A stretch of DNA of 64,000 nt from Gamsiella multidivaricata (lineage: Eukaryota; Mortierellomycota; Mortierellomycetes; Mortierellales; Mortierellaceae): positions 372,001 to 436,000 of the forward strand of contig NW_026251711.1 of NCBI RefSeq assembly GCF_025024155.1. The letters are read 5' to 3'. Of the stretch, positions 23,180-34,700 are shown piece by piece. Each line of letters starts with the position of its first letter. The first letter of the stretch is position 1. Under the pieces are notes generated by a model that was not told the origin of the DNA, searched no databases, and saw nothing but the letters and a program-made list of their open reading frames with translations. Made by a program: the position numbers and the translations under genes.

Positions 23180-24507
23180 TGTGTCGAAAGGAGAAGGAAA
23201 GAAGGAAAGAAGGAGATAAGGAAGGAAGGAGAGAAGGAAAGAAAGAAGGAAAGAAGGTCTCTTGTTCGGGCGAAGAAGAGAGAGAGTGTCTGTATAATGA
23301 AAAGGGCGTGAAGATACAAGAAGTCAGAGAGGTGTGAAGGTGGGATAAACCCTTTAGCTGTATCCGCCTGTGTAACGATGTAACCGGGAAAGTGGCCCGG
23401 GTGGGGGTGGAACGGGGGCACAGAGAAGAAAGAAAAAAAGGATATAGAGTGAAGAACAGAGAAGAGCGGGGGAGAGAGATGATCAGGAAGTGGGGGGAGG
23501 GGGATGAGGATGAGGATGAAGGACAAGAGATGATGGAGGAGCTGATCCAGTCGACTGGCAAAAGAAGACCACAATTGCTCGCAACTAAGGCCAAGGCTAA
23601 GGCTAAGGCTAAGGCACGAGGGGAGAGACAGAGACAGAGACAGAGACAGAGACAGAGAGGGGGGATTATGAATCGAATCAAATTGAACTATAACCACACA
23701 GCTCAGTCTGTCCACCTCGTGTGGGTGAGGAGCTCAGCATGAACTCTGATATATTTGCATGCCAATGGGAGTGGAGACCCGAGGTGGGGGGGCAGCACAT
23801 CCACATCATATTCATATTCATATTCATATTCATATTCATATTCATTTTCATATTCATACTCATGTTCATGTTCATATTCATACTCATGTTCATGTTCATA
23901 CCCGTGTTCATGTTCATGTCCACGTCCATGCTCACGGCCATGCTCACGGTCATGGTCATGGTCATGCTATCCATATCCACACACCATGCTAGACTAACAC
24001 ACTTCTCTCGAATTTATTTTTTCCCTGCTCGCGCTAACAGCTGCACTCTCGGGCCAAATTTACATGTCAGACATTTTCTATTACATGCACACTATCGAAC
24101 CGATCATCGTCCTCATCTCCCCCAATTGCATCCAAGAGAAGGGGAAGAAGGGGAAGAGCTTGTACCCCACAACTGCTTTCTGTGGTTCCACAGACGGTCC
24201 CTGTCCGATCAACCAAATGAATGTCTATCAACTATGTATCCACTGAAGGTTAATGCATGGAACCCAACAAGAGCCTCCATCTCCTCAAGTTATTACATAC
24301 TTTTTCATCGCCCGCCACTCGTAAAACAACTAGCGCGAGAAAGTAAGCAAATAGCCGGGGCTTGGTGACACAAGAGGCTGTCAGCATTCACCCCCCGACG
24401 CGACATCCTTCATTTCCTTTGAAGCATAGGCAACAGCATCATTGTATTATGTACATTGTGCGTAGAAAATATACCGGCCATTTAGCCAACGAATCCTTAT
24501 TACGAAA
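23180..24507. other. Intergenic: promoter side of the kelch gene
   Basis: Purine/pyrimidine-biased sequence (GGAAAGAAGG runs at about 23200-23260, GAGACA repeats at about 23620-23660) that is probably promoter and 5' UTR of the kelch gene. A TATTCA hexanucleotide tract lies at about 23808-23890. Frames across it translate to simple repeats and are not believable genes. Confidence 0.55.
23808..23890. repeat. TATTCA hexanucleotide microsatellite
   Basis: Tandem CATATT/ATTCAT units grading into CATGTT variants up to about 23960. No gene association beyond its place between two genes transcribed in the same direction. Confidence 0.8.
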
Positions 24508-27500
24508 TTAAAGTCGACTCGACTGGCGCTTCATCTCGGGGCGAGAGTCATCACTACCACTATTACTGGAGCTGGAGCTGGAGCTGGAGCTGGAGCTGAT
24601 GCTGATGCTGATGCTGGCGCTAGGACTGGTGTCTCCCCCCCTCTCGTCATCAACATCGCTGTCTCCACTATGGTTCTCTCTCGACCCTCTCCTTCCCATA
24701 TGCGAATGCTGTCTCTGCTGCAGCGGCGACTGCACACTACGCCTCACATCCACCTCGCTTCGGTGTCCTCTCTGCAGCCTCAGTGCCCTCAACCGACTCC
24801 ACTCCCCCTTCGCTTCCTCCTCCACCTCCCTCGCACCGCCAACTCTGTCCTCAAATACGCCATAGTACTTTGCCAAATACTCCACCACTGCCCTCCCCAG
24901 CCTCATCCCAATCTCCCGTCCCTCCTCCTTATTCACAATCCTCAGGATCCTCGGCAACTCCAGCTGGATCGCATCCATCCAGCCCTCACGATCACGACTC
25001 CCATGCCTCTGGATCGTGTACCCTCCGAAAAAGAAGATGCACTCGTGACAGGGTGCCTCGAACTCGGGGCTCGGGACCGCGTTCAATCCCTGCGTCTGAA
25101 ACATCCCGCCTAGAGACTCGTTCCATCCGCGCAGGAACGTCGACAACTGGATCCTCTTGTTCATGTCCTCCTCCTCCCCGCGCTTTGAGGGATCCATTGA
25201 GGAACCCTGGACGGTTCGGGAGATCAGAGACCGGACACTGGATTCCTTCGCCAGTGAAGAAGCATGCGCATTCAGTTGTCTGTCGTCCATTGCGAGAACA
25301 GACCCGCTCAGCAGGTATCCTATCTCTATCAGATTCGTCGCATGCACATGTCCTACCATGGACAAGTGATCATTCAAATCCAACAGCGCCATTAGTATAC
25401 CTTTTTTCTTTTCTTTTTTTTTTTTAACCTCGCAGAATACCCTCCTAGCCTGTAATGCAATGTTCCTTTGTTCCTTACCATGGATATCAAGCAACAACCC
25501 TGTTGACGATGCCGCCTCTGTCTCTACCGGAACCGCCCACGAGCCCTCCATCCGCTGCTGCTTCGAAACCGGCTCCCACTGTCTCTCCTTCTTTTGCTGC
25601 CGTTGCCGTTGCTGCAGCACCATCTTTTGAACATGATCAATCACATCATGATACTCTTTCCATGCTGCCTCCGCCGTCGCGCTCTCCTCCGCAATCGCAT
25701 TCTCCCCCTCCAGATACCTGTTCACGTCCACATACAGCCGCGGCACCCGAAAGACAACCACATGTGGATAGTTCTGGCCGGGGTTCGGCATGTACCGCAT
25801 CAAGGACCCATGCCCGTCCTCCGTCATCATCGTTGTTGTTGCTGTTGTCGCTCTCGTCGTCCAAAGCTGCTGTGGTGGCGTCGAGACCGATCTCCCCAGC
25901 GCAAACGGACGTACAGGCGATGGAGTTACCGCCACCGGTCCTGACCATTCCTTTGGAGTTGAAGAAAGGGGGAGAGGGGAGGGGGAGGGGGAGGGGGAGG
26001 GGGAGGGGGAAGGGGATGGAGATGGTAAGGACGGGAACGGGTAGTCGGAATCATCGTCACCCCACGGACCTTGTGCCTCACATCTGGCCGGGATATTTCC
26101 CCGCGTCGTCGCGGGTTCAGATTCCACCTTCGTCCTTGACTTTGCTAGAATCCTGGTCATTTGTGCATCATTGTTCACACTATCATGCTGCTCAGAGCTC
26201 TCGTTGCCTTTACTCGGTAACCTTCCTCCTTCTTGCTCCTGTCCCTGTCCCTGTCCCTGTCGCTTGCCAACCGCAACAGGAACAGGTCCGCTGGTCAAAC
26301 ACGACACCGCATTCGCAAGGTTCAACGCCATCGAATGTGTGTTCATATCCTTCTTAAAGTTCCCACCCTTTGACTGATCCCTCGGAGGCATCCATGGCAT
26401 CATCTCCTCCTCCTCTTCTTCTTCTTCTCCTAATTCTTCTTCGTCTTTTTCTTCTTCCTGCGTCTTCCCGTTCTCTCCCCCCTCTCGCTGTGTGCCCACC
26501 ACCTTTGCCTTCTTCTTCCTCCCCCTAACAACGGGCTTTGAAAACGACAGCACATCAATGGGCTCCTTCGTGGTCTCGAGATCCGGGATCCGCTTGAAGA
26601 CATGGGTCACTTTGCGGCTGACGGGTTTCCCGGGTGTAGCAGATCCGCCGTGTCCGGCCGTGATCACCAGGGGGATATTACCGGGGTAGTACAGGGTGTA
26701 TTGGTAGACAATCGGTTCTGGGAACAACCGAGGGTGCATTGGCGGGACTGATGTCTTTGCATCGGAGAAAGTGGAAGACGAAGAAGAGGGTTTGGTAGCA
26801 CCTCCATCAGGTCGATGCTGGTACTGGTGCTGGTGGTGTGTGTGTGCGTGTGGTTGGTGAGGCTGCATGTTGTATAGGTTCCTATGGTCGCGAGGAAGGG
26901 GCGAGAAACCCTTTGTGTTCTCGACAGTCGAATCGAAACCGTTGCAGTCTTGGCTATCGTGGTTGTCTTGGTTGCCTTGATGGATGTCGTAGCGGTGGTT
27001 GCGGAGGCGGACGCACTGGTCTGATCGGGCGACAGGTCGAGTGAATGAGTCGAGGGGCGGACGATTGGTTGAGAATCGTCTGATGGGCAATCGCTTCCGA
27101 AGAAGAAGAAGAGGTCCTGTTGAAGGATGACTCTTCTGTACACGACGGACGCGGTGGTGTTGTCTACCGAGGTCTTTGTCTTTGTCGGGGCTGCACTTTT
27201 GGAAGGAAAGGACTTCTCCTGGCGTGGGAGGTGTAGAAGAAAGAAGGGTGCTTGGTCGTCGTTCGGAAGAGATCGATGGACGACTAAACGATGATGATAA
27301 TGATGGTGGTGGTAGTAGTGGTGGTGGAGAATATGAGGATAAAGTCAAAGAAGAACGATAAAGAGAAGAACGAGAACAAGAGCGAGAACGAGAAGAAGAT
27401 GGAGTGTGACAAGACGGCGGGGGAGATGGGGCAATGTTTCCGCTCTGACGTGAGCCGGCAATGTTCTCACGCGAACCATCGGCCCCGCCCACGGTCACAG

Positions 27501-27561
27501 CCGACAGCACCACCATGGCTGCCAGCCAGAACAAGACTTGGAAACCACTCCTGCGGGCCAT
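24508..27561 (-). CDS. Secreted N-formylglutamate-amidohydrolase-fold protein
   Basis: Two exons: 27561-25479 and 25352-24508. The intervening frame is open, but a GT-AG intron (GTAAGG...GGTAG, with a TACTAAT branch site) is clear. Removing it restores LLLDIHGHVHATNLIEIGYL, the hallmark HGH segment of the N-formylglutamate amidohydrolase family. The product is 975 residues. An N-terminal signal peptide ends near VGGADG. A long Ser/Pro-rich part follows, then the family blocks in order: VITAGHGG (metal-binding His), NTHSMALNLA, LYVDVNR, DIHGHVH, then GGYTIQRHG with AIQLELPRILR. Low-complexity inserts (Glu runs, SPSPSP) separate the blocks, which makes the protein far longer than bacterial members at about 270 residues. 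Bacterial relatives hydrolyse N-formyl-glutamate or related amides in a zinc-dependent way; the substrate of this secreted fungal version is unknown. Confidence 0.75.
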   Translation of the reverse strand: MARRSGFQVLFWLAAMVVLSAVTVGGADGSRENIAGSRQSGNIAPSPPPSCHTPSSSRSRSCSRSSLYRSSLTLSSYSPPPLLPPPSLSSSFSRPSISSERRPSTLLSSTPPTPGEVLSFQKCSPDKDKDLGRQHHRVRRVQKSHPSTGPLLLLRKRLPIRRFSTNRPPLDSFTRPVARSDQCVRLRNHRYDIHQGNQDNHDSQDCNGFDSTVENTKGFSPLPRDHRNLYNMQPHQPHAHTHHQHQYQHRPDGGATKPSSSSSTFSDAKTSVPPMHPRLFPEPIVYQYTLYYPGNIPLVITAGHGGSATPGKPVSRKVTHVFKRIPDLETTKEPIDVLSFSKPVVRGRKKKAKVVGTQREGGENGKTQEEEKDEEELGEEEEEEEEMMPWMPPRDQSKGGNFKKDMNTHSMALNLANAVSCLTSGPVPVAVGKRQGQGQGQEQEGGRLPSKGNESSEQHDSVNNDAQMTRILAKSRTKVESEPATTRGNIPARCEAQGPWGDDDSDYPFPSLPSPSPSPSPSPSPSPSPLPLSSTPKEWSGPVAVTPSPVRPFALGRSVSTPPQQLWTTRATTATTTMMTEDGHGSLMRYMPNPGQNYPHVVVFRVPRLYVDVNRYLEGENAIAEESATAEAAWKEYHDVIDHVQKMVLQQRQRQQKKERQWEPVSKQQRMEGSWAVPVETEAASSTGLLLDIHGKEQRNIALQARRVFCEVKKKKEKKKGILMALLDLNDHLSMVGHVHATNLIEIGYLLSGSVLAMDDRQLNAHASSLAKESSVRSLISRTVQGSSMDPSKRGEEEDMNKRIQLSTFLRGWNESLGGMFQTQGLNAVPSPEFEAPCHECIFFFGGYTIQRHGSRDREGWMDAIQLELPRILRIVNKEEGREIGMRLGRAVVEYLAKYYGVFEDRVGGAREVEEEAKGEWSRLRALRLQRGHRSEVDVRRSVQSPLQQRQHSHMGRRGSRENHSGDSDVDDERGGDTSPSASISISISSSSSSSSSSSNSGSDDSRPEMKRQSSRL

Positions 27562-28194
27562 ACTGTTTTTGCTGCTCGTGCCCCAATGTTGTTTGCTGCT
27601 GTCGTCGTTATGCGCATATGCAAACTCTCTTCAACTTCCAGATCCCCCTTCCCCTTATTCTTTTGTCTGTTGCCAGTGCTCGTTGTGGAAAGTGCTCGTT
27701 TGGCGAAGCAAAAGCGTGGGGTGTGATGAGCGGAGTCGGGGGTGCCAGTGCAGGGCCAGGTCAGAATTGCAAGTGAGCGTGTTGAGGATGAGGATAAGAA
27801 TGAGGATGAAGATGAGGATAAGGATGAAGATGAAGATGGGGATGGTGGGAGTGAGGAAAGTGATGACTAGATCGTCTCCCTCGCGAGTATGAGTAGAACA
27901 AGCGCCTCCCCACTCCCCCAATCGACTCCTGCGTGGTGACGCACCCGTCGTGGCACAAACGAAAAAGTTAAGCGTCTTCGTCGTATTTTGCCATAGTCTA
28001 GCACTCATCCTAGGGTACCATTCAAAACGCGTTTGCTCTTTATTTGTTTGAAGTTTTTTTTTTTTTTCACGCGACGACTATCCTTTTCTAGCGCACAACA
28101 ATGTTGTGTATGGTATCACTTTTTATTCCTCATCGAGTGCATATTGATCAAAGACCATCTCTATGTTCTTTCTCTTTCAGCTAGGGCATTGTAT
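27562..28194. other. Intergenic between the FGase-like gene and KEP-C
   Basis: Promoter side of the FGase-like gene. It contains a GATGAG-type simple repeat at about 27785-27840. No gene is seen. Arm 2 homology begins near the right end. Confidence 0.5.
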
Positions 28195-29127
28195 TCAGAA
28201 TCGAGTAGGCTGAGAGTGGACAGGCTCGGCGTGGGTAGACTTGGGGTGAACATACTTGGGGTGGAGCTTCGGGCGAGGCTTGCCATGGGTCGCCTTGACA
28301 TGATGTCTTGGCTTATGCTTGCCGTGGCTGGGCTTGAAAGGTCGAACATGCTTGGATTCGACAGGCACAACAGGCTCGCGCTTGCCATAGGCAGGATCAG
28401 CACGCTCCTCCAAATCGCGCTTGATGTTAGGCTCCTGCCAAGGCTTGCCGTGGTGGAGCTTGCCATGGGCCGGCTTGAAAGGCTTGATAGACTTGGGCTT
28501 GTCATGGGCTGGCTTGACATGATGTCTTGGCTTATGCTTGCCGTGGCTGGGCTTGAAAGGCCGAACATGCTTGGATTCGACAGGCACAACAGGCTCGCGC
28601 TTGCCATAGGCAGGATCAGCACGCTCCTCCAAATCGCGCTTGATGTTAGGCTCCTGCCAAGGCTTGCCGTGGTGGAGCTTGCCATGGGCCGGCTTGAAAG
28701 GCTTGATAGACTTGGGCTTGTCATGGGCTGGCTTGACATGATGTCTTGGCTTATGCTTGCCGTGGCTGGGCTTGAAAGGCCGAATATGCTTGGGCTCGAC
28801 AGGTTCAGCACGCTCCTCCAAATCGCGCTTGATGTGAGGCTCCTGCCGAGGCTTGCCGTGGTGGGGCTTGCCATGGGCCGCCTTGGAAGGCTTGATAGGC
28901 TTAGGCTCGACAAGATGGGGCCTCGGCTGAGCCTTGCCGTGGTGACCATGGGGGTTTCCATGCTGTTTGGGTTTGTCTGGGTGAGGAACAGCATGAACAG
29001 GAGTAGGCACAACCCGTCCTCCAACTGCGGGAGCAGGAGGATGATCAATGGGGGCCGCAAGAGTCGACTGGAGTAAGGTCATGCTCACCAGGAGCGAAAG
29101 AATCACGGAAGAGGAGATGATCTTCAT
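28195..29127 (-). CDS. KEP-C: secreted His/Pro/Lys-rich precursor with Kex2-type sites
   Basis: A 310-residue protein with the same signal peptide as KEP-A and -B. It has three DLEERA(D/E) cores, each preceded by HIKR or NIKR. Two of them continue as DLEERADPAYGKR, so Tyr replaces the Asp before GKR. The third runs into EPVEPKH with no following KR, so it would not be released as a short peptide. Two internal blocks of about 78 residues are almost perfect duplicates (28300-28560 and 28530-28800 region), which shows recent intragenic expansion. It is the arm 2 counterpart of KEP-B and is transcribed away from NLR2. Confidence 0.75.
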   Translation of the reverse strand: MKIISSSVILSLLVSMTLLQSTLAAPIDHPPAPAVGGRVVPTPVHAVPHPDKPKQHGNPHGHHGKAQPRPHLVEPKPIKPSKAAHGKPHHGKPRQEPHIKRDLEERAEPVEPKHIRPFKPSHGKHKPRHHVKPAHDKPKSIKPFKPAHGKLHHGKPWQEPNIKRDLEERADPAYGKREPVVPVESKHVRPFKPSHGKHKPRHHVKPAHDKPKSIKPFKPAHGKLHHGKPWQEPNIKRDLEERADPAYGKREPVVPVESKHVRPFKPSHGKHKPRHHVKATHGKPRPKLHPKYVHPKSTHAEPVHSQPTRF

Positions 29128-29230
29128 GGTCGTAGAAGTGGTGGTGGTGGTGGTGGTGGTAGCTGTAGAGGTTGTGTGAAGCAAGAGAAGATGAGGTTGA
29201 TGATCAGTAAGAAGAGGGTGATTGCATGCT

Positions 29231-29237
29231 TTTTATA
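29231..29237 (-). promoter_or_regulatory. TATA box of KEP-C
   Basis: TATAAAA on - within the conserved CACTTTGTATAAAAAGC block, about 105 bp before the start codon. Confidence 0.55.
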
Positions 29238-29564
29238 CAAAGTGCTGCACTAGCGAGATCGCTTCCTTCCTTCATGGATCCATGGATGCCAAGACGTATC
29301 CTGGCCTTTGGAACTAAACTGCTGGATAAGGAGATACCTTGCAGTTGTTGGTATAGTATGTGGGCCAGACACAGACCCGAGGTAGTCCAGAACCCTGTCT
29401 GTGTCGTTGGTGTAGCTGTCGAGTGGCGACTAGACTAAAGACAGTCATTCAGAGTCGAATGGACACACCTCGCATGCGCCTGAGTCAGACACAGGGCTCT
29501 GCTTCACTAAATTAAAAAGCTAACAATCAGTGGGTCGAGGACCTTGAAGACTCCTCCTTGCGGT

Positions 29565-29655
29565 CAGGCCCTGCTGCTGCTGTGGCTGCTATTGCTGTTA
29601 CTATTGCTCTTGCTCTTGCTGTTGCTGTTGCTGTTGCTGGCGCCGTTGCTGCACT
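29565..29655 (-). repeat. Degenerate CAACAG tract upstream of KEP-C
   Basis: A short, interrupted version of the hexanucleotide tract found upstream of KEP-A and KEP-B, at the corresponding distance from the gene. Confidence 0.7.
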
Positions 29656-29659
29656 CGCA

Positions 29660-31001
29660 GTATAACGTATTGGAATGGGTGTGTCGTGTCATAGGTGATG
29701 TGCGATATGCGCCATTAGCTCGGCTTTAGAGGAGATATCCATGTGCGGGGTAAATTAGTACATTCCACTGGGAATCCTATAAACAGACCTTCCCTCCTTT
29801 CAGGAACAATCATAGATTCAACAGACACGACCCACAGCGTTTCATTTACATGGATAAACGAAGAGAACAGGCTTTTACATGATAGTAAAAATAATGGGAC
29901 GGACCACCTTGGCCACGGCTGTTTGGCAGGGCCTATCGGAAATTACAACGTACTTCAGCCAGACGCGACAAAGACAGGGTCTCGGCTAAAGATCGAGTCC
30001 AGCAGGAGTGAAATTGCCTATTGTGCAATAAAACAGGGTCTTAAACTGTACACCTACCCTGCATCGAACACGATTTTACACGTATCTCTTTCTTGCATAG
30101 AACAGGGTTTTACACGTACCTCTACCCTGCATCAACCAGGATATTTACCCATTCCACATACACCATCTCCGAGGACTGTGGCCGTGCACCCAGGTACTCA
30201 TCAGTGAGCAAACCGCGCTCTCCCCCTATTTTGATTTATTAGGTAGTTTTTCCATTGCAGGTTCCAGTTATACAGGTATGTGGTGTACACTGCCCTGTAC
30301 CGTCTACATCCATGCCCAGGCGAACCACTCGTCTATGGCAGAACCGCTCGTCGATAGCAAGAGTTGGAACCAGTCCATTTCGCTATATTTAACACATTCC
30401 TTCATGGTTGTCAGCATAACATATCAAACCCCCAGATATGGCTCAATAAGGGCCCGTAACAAGACAATTCTGTCAAGGGCTGTTACAAATTGATGGACAG
30501 ACTCAGGGGACGGACCAAGGTGGACTGTAAGACGCTATTAGATGGTACACCACCGCAGACTCGCGGAAAACGTTGATCCCTCTCGACCAGGTCTTGTGCG
30601 TCAGAGAACAACGGAAATGTGTGTGTGTGGCACCAAGGACCTTCAGGAATCAGATGCAAGACTTTGTCGAGTCCAAGGCTTGGTCGGGTAAATCGGATCA
30701 TCACTTCCCGTGCTGTGCATCACTGGCGTCTTTTCTCCACGAGTTTAGTCTATCCCCAGGCACATGTACGACAACGGTGCGTTCGCTCACGTATCTAAGG
30801 AGCTTTACTTTGTCGCCCATATGTTATAGTCGAAAATTCCAGTAGATTTAGAGAACCAGACACATTTTCTCATAACGTGCATGCAAACCCTCTTCCACTT
30901 CCCGATCTCTCTCATTCTCGTCTGTTGCTGCTGACCGTTGCGGACAGTGATTGTTGGCGAAGCAAGGTGCGGAGATGGCACGAGCAGCTCAGGGGCGTTC
31001 A
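29660..31001 (-). repeat. KEP upstream repeat module, copy 3 (inverted)
   Basis: Homologous to 13124-14410 in inverted orientation and abuts the rRNA junction at 31001/31002. It includes a local tandem repeat of ACAGGGTTTTACACGTACCTC-type units around 30050-30150. Confidence 0.75.
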
Positions 31002-31325
31002 TTCCTCTCGTACTAAGTTCAGTTACCATTGCAACAGCATTTCATCAGTAGGGTAAGCCTAACCTGTTGTTGCCAGCAGCCACAGCCAGTACGCAGGATT
31101 CGATGTAAGGTTTTGAGGTTGTGCCTGAATAAAAGGAGGGTCGAAGCCAGCACGGTCTTTTGTTCCTTGTTCCAGTTGAACAAGAAGACCGTTGTGCTTC
31201 TTACTCCTTACAGCTGTAAAAGAACTATCTCCTCGAGCAACACTATCTCACGACGGTCTAAACCCAGCTCAAGTTCTCTATTAGTGGGTAAACAATCTAA
31301 CGCTTACTGAATTCTGATTCAGTAT
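31002..31325 (-). rRNA. LSU rRNA fragment downstream of NLR2, with LTR remnant
   Basis: Sense on -. Same content and same two breakpoints as 12709-13123 beside NLR1: it runs from ACTGAATCAGAATTC to TTAGTACGAGAGGAAT. It is split by the same LTR-like insert, here shortened. Confidence 0.83.
31068..31242 (-). mobile_element. Truncated solo-LTR-like insertion (175 bp)
   Basis: Same TGTTGC...GCAACA ends and same insertion point as 12792-13056, but about 90 bp shorter through an internal deletion. The shared site shows that the LTR inserted before the two NLR units separated. Confidence 0.68.
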
Positions 31326-31733
31326 GGCGAGTGCATTGTTGGCTGTAGACCTGGTGCTGACCGTAGCGGCGGTACTGGTGACATTGGCTAGGGTCGGTGA
31401 AGGAAGTTGGGACGATACTCTCTGTGAGGGGATCGATTAGGATCGGGAGAGTTATGTTTCTCTTGCGCGTATTACTTAAGACAGCAGGCTGCCATGGTCA
31501 ACATTTATGGACCCACAAGACTCCGTGACCCTAGTCCGATCTCTTCATTGTTCATCACTTTCGCTCCCGCTCTTTTGGCTTTTCGAACCCATTGAGTGCT
31601 TTAGTCTGTGCTCTTGGCCATCACTTTTAATTTATGAACTTGTCATGGACAAAGACTGCTCTGTATATTGTGTTAAGAAAGCGCAATCCCTGCGCTAAAA
31701 GATTAGCAATAAATAAAAGTCAAGGCACCGTTG
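31326..31733 (-). other. 3' flank of NLR2
   Basis: Homologous to 12308-12708. No gene seen. Confidence 0.55.
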
Positions 31734-34700
31734 CTAATCTTTTTTTTGCTCCATCTTCACGTTTCCAGCAGGCAAAAAGACATCCGCCCAGTCGACTGGC
31801 TTTGCTGACTGTACAGCGAGAGAATTGGTCGTGGCGACGATATCGATCACACTGTGGTTTGACGGCACCTTGAGTTTATGCGCCACGGACGCCATGCTAA
31901 TGAGCTTTTTGCTTGCCTCGCGGAAGCCCAAAGGCGGAATCGGCTTGCCCACAGCGCCGCGTTGCTCTAATAAACGCGCATTTATCCTGCTTAAGCCTTG
32001 CACGTTCTGGATAGAGGTATTTGACACTGTAAGTCTGTCATGCATCGAAGTCCAATGCAGGCGCACCTGATAGCGATCCTCCTCTTCTATGACCCGCCAC
32101 ATGCGAACGGACTTATCGCGACAGCCGGTTACGAAATAGGTGCCGTTTGGAGTAGCGCTCCAGGCGATGCTTGTGACTGATCCATGAAAATCTTCAACAA
32201 CTGCCAAACATTGACCCGAATTCACATCCCACAGCCGCACCGTCTTGTCCTTACTGGCCGATGCGATCTGCTGGCCGCTAGGCGAATACACCACGCTCGT
32301 AACATGGTCGGTATGGCCACTTAAGATAAGGCCGGGTGCACCGGTTTGCGTATCCCACAGTCGCACCATGTTGTCCCAACTTCCCGAGGCGATCTGCTGG
32401 CCGCTGGGCGAATACACTACGCTCGTAACATCGCGGGTATGGCCGCTTAAGGTAGAACCGGGTGCACCGGTTTGTGCGTCCCACAGCCGCACCGTCCAGT
32501 CGCTACTGCCCGAGGCGATCTGCTGGCCACTGGGCGAATACACCACGCTCATAACCCAGCTGGTATGGCCGCTTAAGATGAGACCGGGTGCACCGGTTTG
32601 CGCATCCCACAGTCGCACCGTGTTGTCCCAGCTTCCCGAGGCGATGTGCTGGCCACTGGGCGAATACACCACGCTCGTAACATAGTTGGTATGGCCGCTT
32701 AAGATGGGACCGGGTGCACCGGTTTGCGCGTTCCACAGCCGCACCGTGTTGTCGTTACTGCCCGAGGCGATCTGGTGGCCGCTGAGTGAATACATCACAC
32801 TCGTAACATCGGAGGTATGGCCACTTAAGATGGGACCGGGTGCACCAGTTTGCGCATCCCACAGTTGTACTGTCCTGTCGTAACTGCCCGAGGCAATCTG
32901 CTGGCCGCTGGGCGAACACACCACGCTCGTAACATCGCGGATATGGCCGCTTAAGATGGGACCGGTTGCACCGGTTTGCGCATCCCACTGTCGCACCGTC
33001 TTGTCCCAACTTCCTGATGCGAGTTGCTGGCCACTGGGCGAATACACCACGCTCATAAGCATGGAGGTATGGCCGCTTAAGATGAGACCAGGCGCACCGG
33101 TCTGCACATCCCACAGTCGCACCGTCTTGTCGTCACTTCCCGAGGCGATCTGGTGGCCGTTGGGAGAATACGCCACGCTCGTAACTGACTTAGTATGACC
33201 GCTTAAGATGAGACCGGGTGCACCGGTTTGCGCATCCCACAGTCTCACCGTCTCGTCGTTACTGCCCGAGGCAATCTGCTGGCCGCTGGGCGAATACACC
33301 ACACTCGTAACATCGAAAGTATGACCGCTTAAGATGAGTCCGGATGCACCAGTTTGCGCATCCCACAGTCGCACCGTCCTGTCGTAACTGCCCGAGGCAA
33401 TCTGCTGACCGCTGGGCGAATACGCCACGCTCGTAATAGAGTTGATATGGCCGCTTAAGATGAGACCAGGTGCACCGGTTTGTGCGTCCCACAGCCGCAC
33501 CATGTTGTCGTGACTGCCCGAGGCAATCTGCTGACCACTGGGAGAATACACCACGCTCGTAACAAAGGAGGTATGGCCACATAAGATGGGACCAGGTGCA
33601 CTGGTTTGCGCGTCCCACAGTCGTACCGTCTTGTCATCACTTCCCGAGGCGATCTGCTGGCCGCTGGGTGAATACACCACGCTCGCAACTGACTCGGTAT
33701 GGCCGCGCAAGGTGTGGGCTTTTGCCCAAATCGAAATGTCATACACGCTGATCGTGCCATCGTTGAGACCTACTGCACAGAACTTCCCATCTGGAGAATA
33801 CGCGCAGGAAATCGCCATGCTATCTTCTAAGAGGTACGGCCATTCGCCAAACTGCGCACCCGCCATCTGTGCATTACTCAGATTGGCCTGACGCAGCCAA
33901 ATATTGCGAAGGTTGACTTTTCTCAAATCTGCCCCTTGCAGCTGAGCAGAATCGAATTGGCCTCCACTCAGGTCCGCTCCTGGAATCTGGATGCCTTTCA
34001 GATCTGCGCCGTTAAACAGGATCCTAGCTCTGACCAATATCGTGATCGCATTGGCTGCTGCCTTGCGTGCCTCTTTGTCGGTTTTGGAGCATTCGATCGT
34101 GGCGAGCAGTTGCTGCTTGAAGAGAGGTTCTTGTTGGACACGCTCTGCTAAAAAGTGCAGAATCGACGGCTCGCCCACAAAGCGTTTCCATGCCAAGGGC
34201 GAATTAAGCACGGCCTGTTCAATGGCTGCTATGGGTTCCTCTACAGCACCCTGGCTTTCATAGCTCATGACGGAATGGACGCTCCCTCGACGCGGCAGAA
34301 CTTGAGGTAAGGCCGCACGACTCGCGCTCTCCCCGTCTCGCGGCTCAAACACCGCTCGGGCCAAACAGTATTCCAGTAGCGACTTATGGATAAACCGGTA
34401 CTGATTACCACTGCGCGTCAGAGGACATGCCTCACGCAAGAGTTGCTGCTTTTCGTCCTCCCGGCTAAAGAAATCCTCTTTCCATGTCCTTTGATCACGA
34501 AAGGGCGAGTACTCGACCACCGGATTGCCTGCTTGCTCTTTATACATCGCTACCGCTAGCGCTTTCAAAAAGGCAACTCCATTCTGTGCAAAACCATCGT
34601 CAGACAAGCTTTCGAACACCTTTTTTCTTGATAGCTCAAGTCCTTCTTCTCAACAAGACGTTTCTTGCCTCGCTCCAACCATTGTTCCATGAACTGGTCA

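Noticed and set aside
23392..24368. Frames with IFIFIF, MNMNMN or HIHIHI repeats
   Set aside because: Translations of the TATTCA microsatellite and of purine-rich promoter sequence.
25380..25478. Reading the FGase-like gene as one uninterrupted 1,017-codon frame
   Set aside because: The extra Lys-rich segment sits inside the DIHG-H motif and has donor, branch site and acceptor, so it is an intron.
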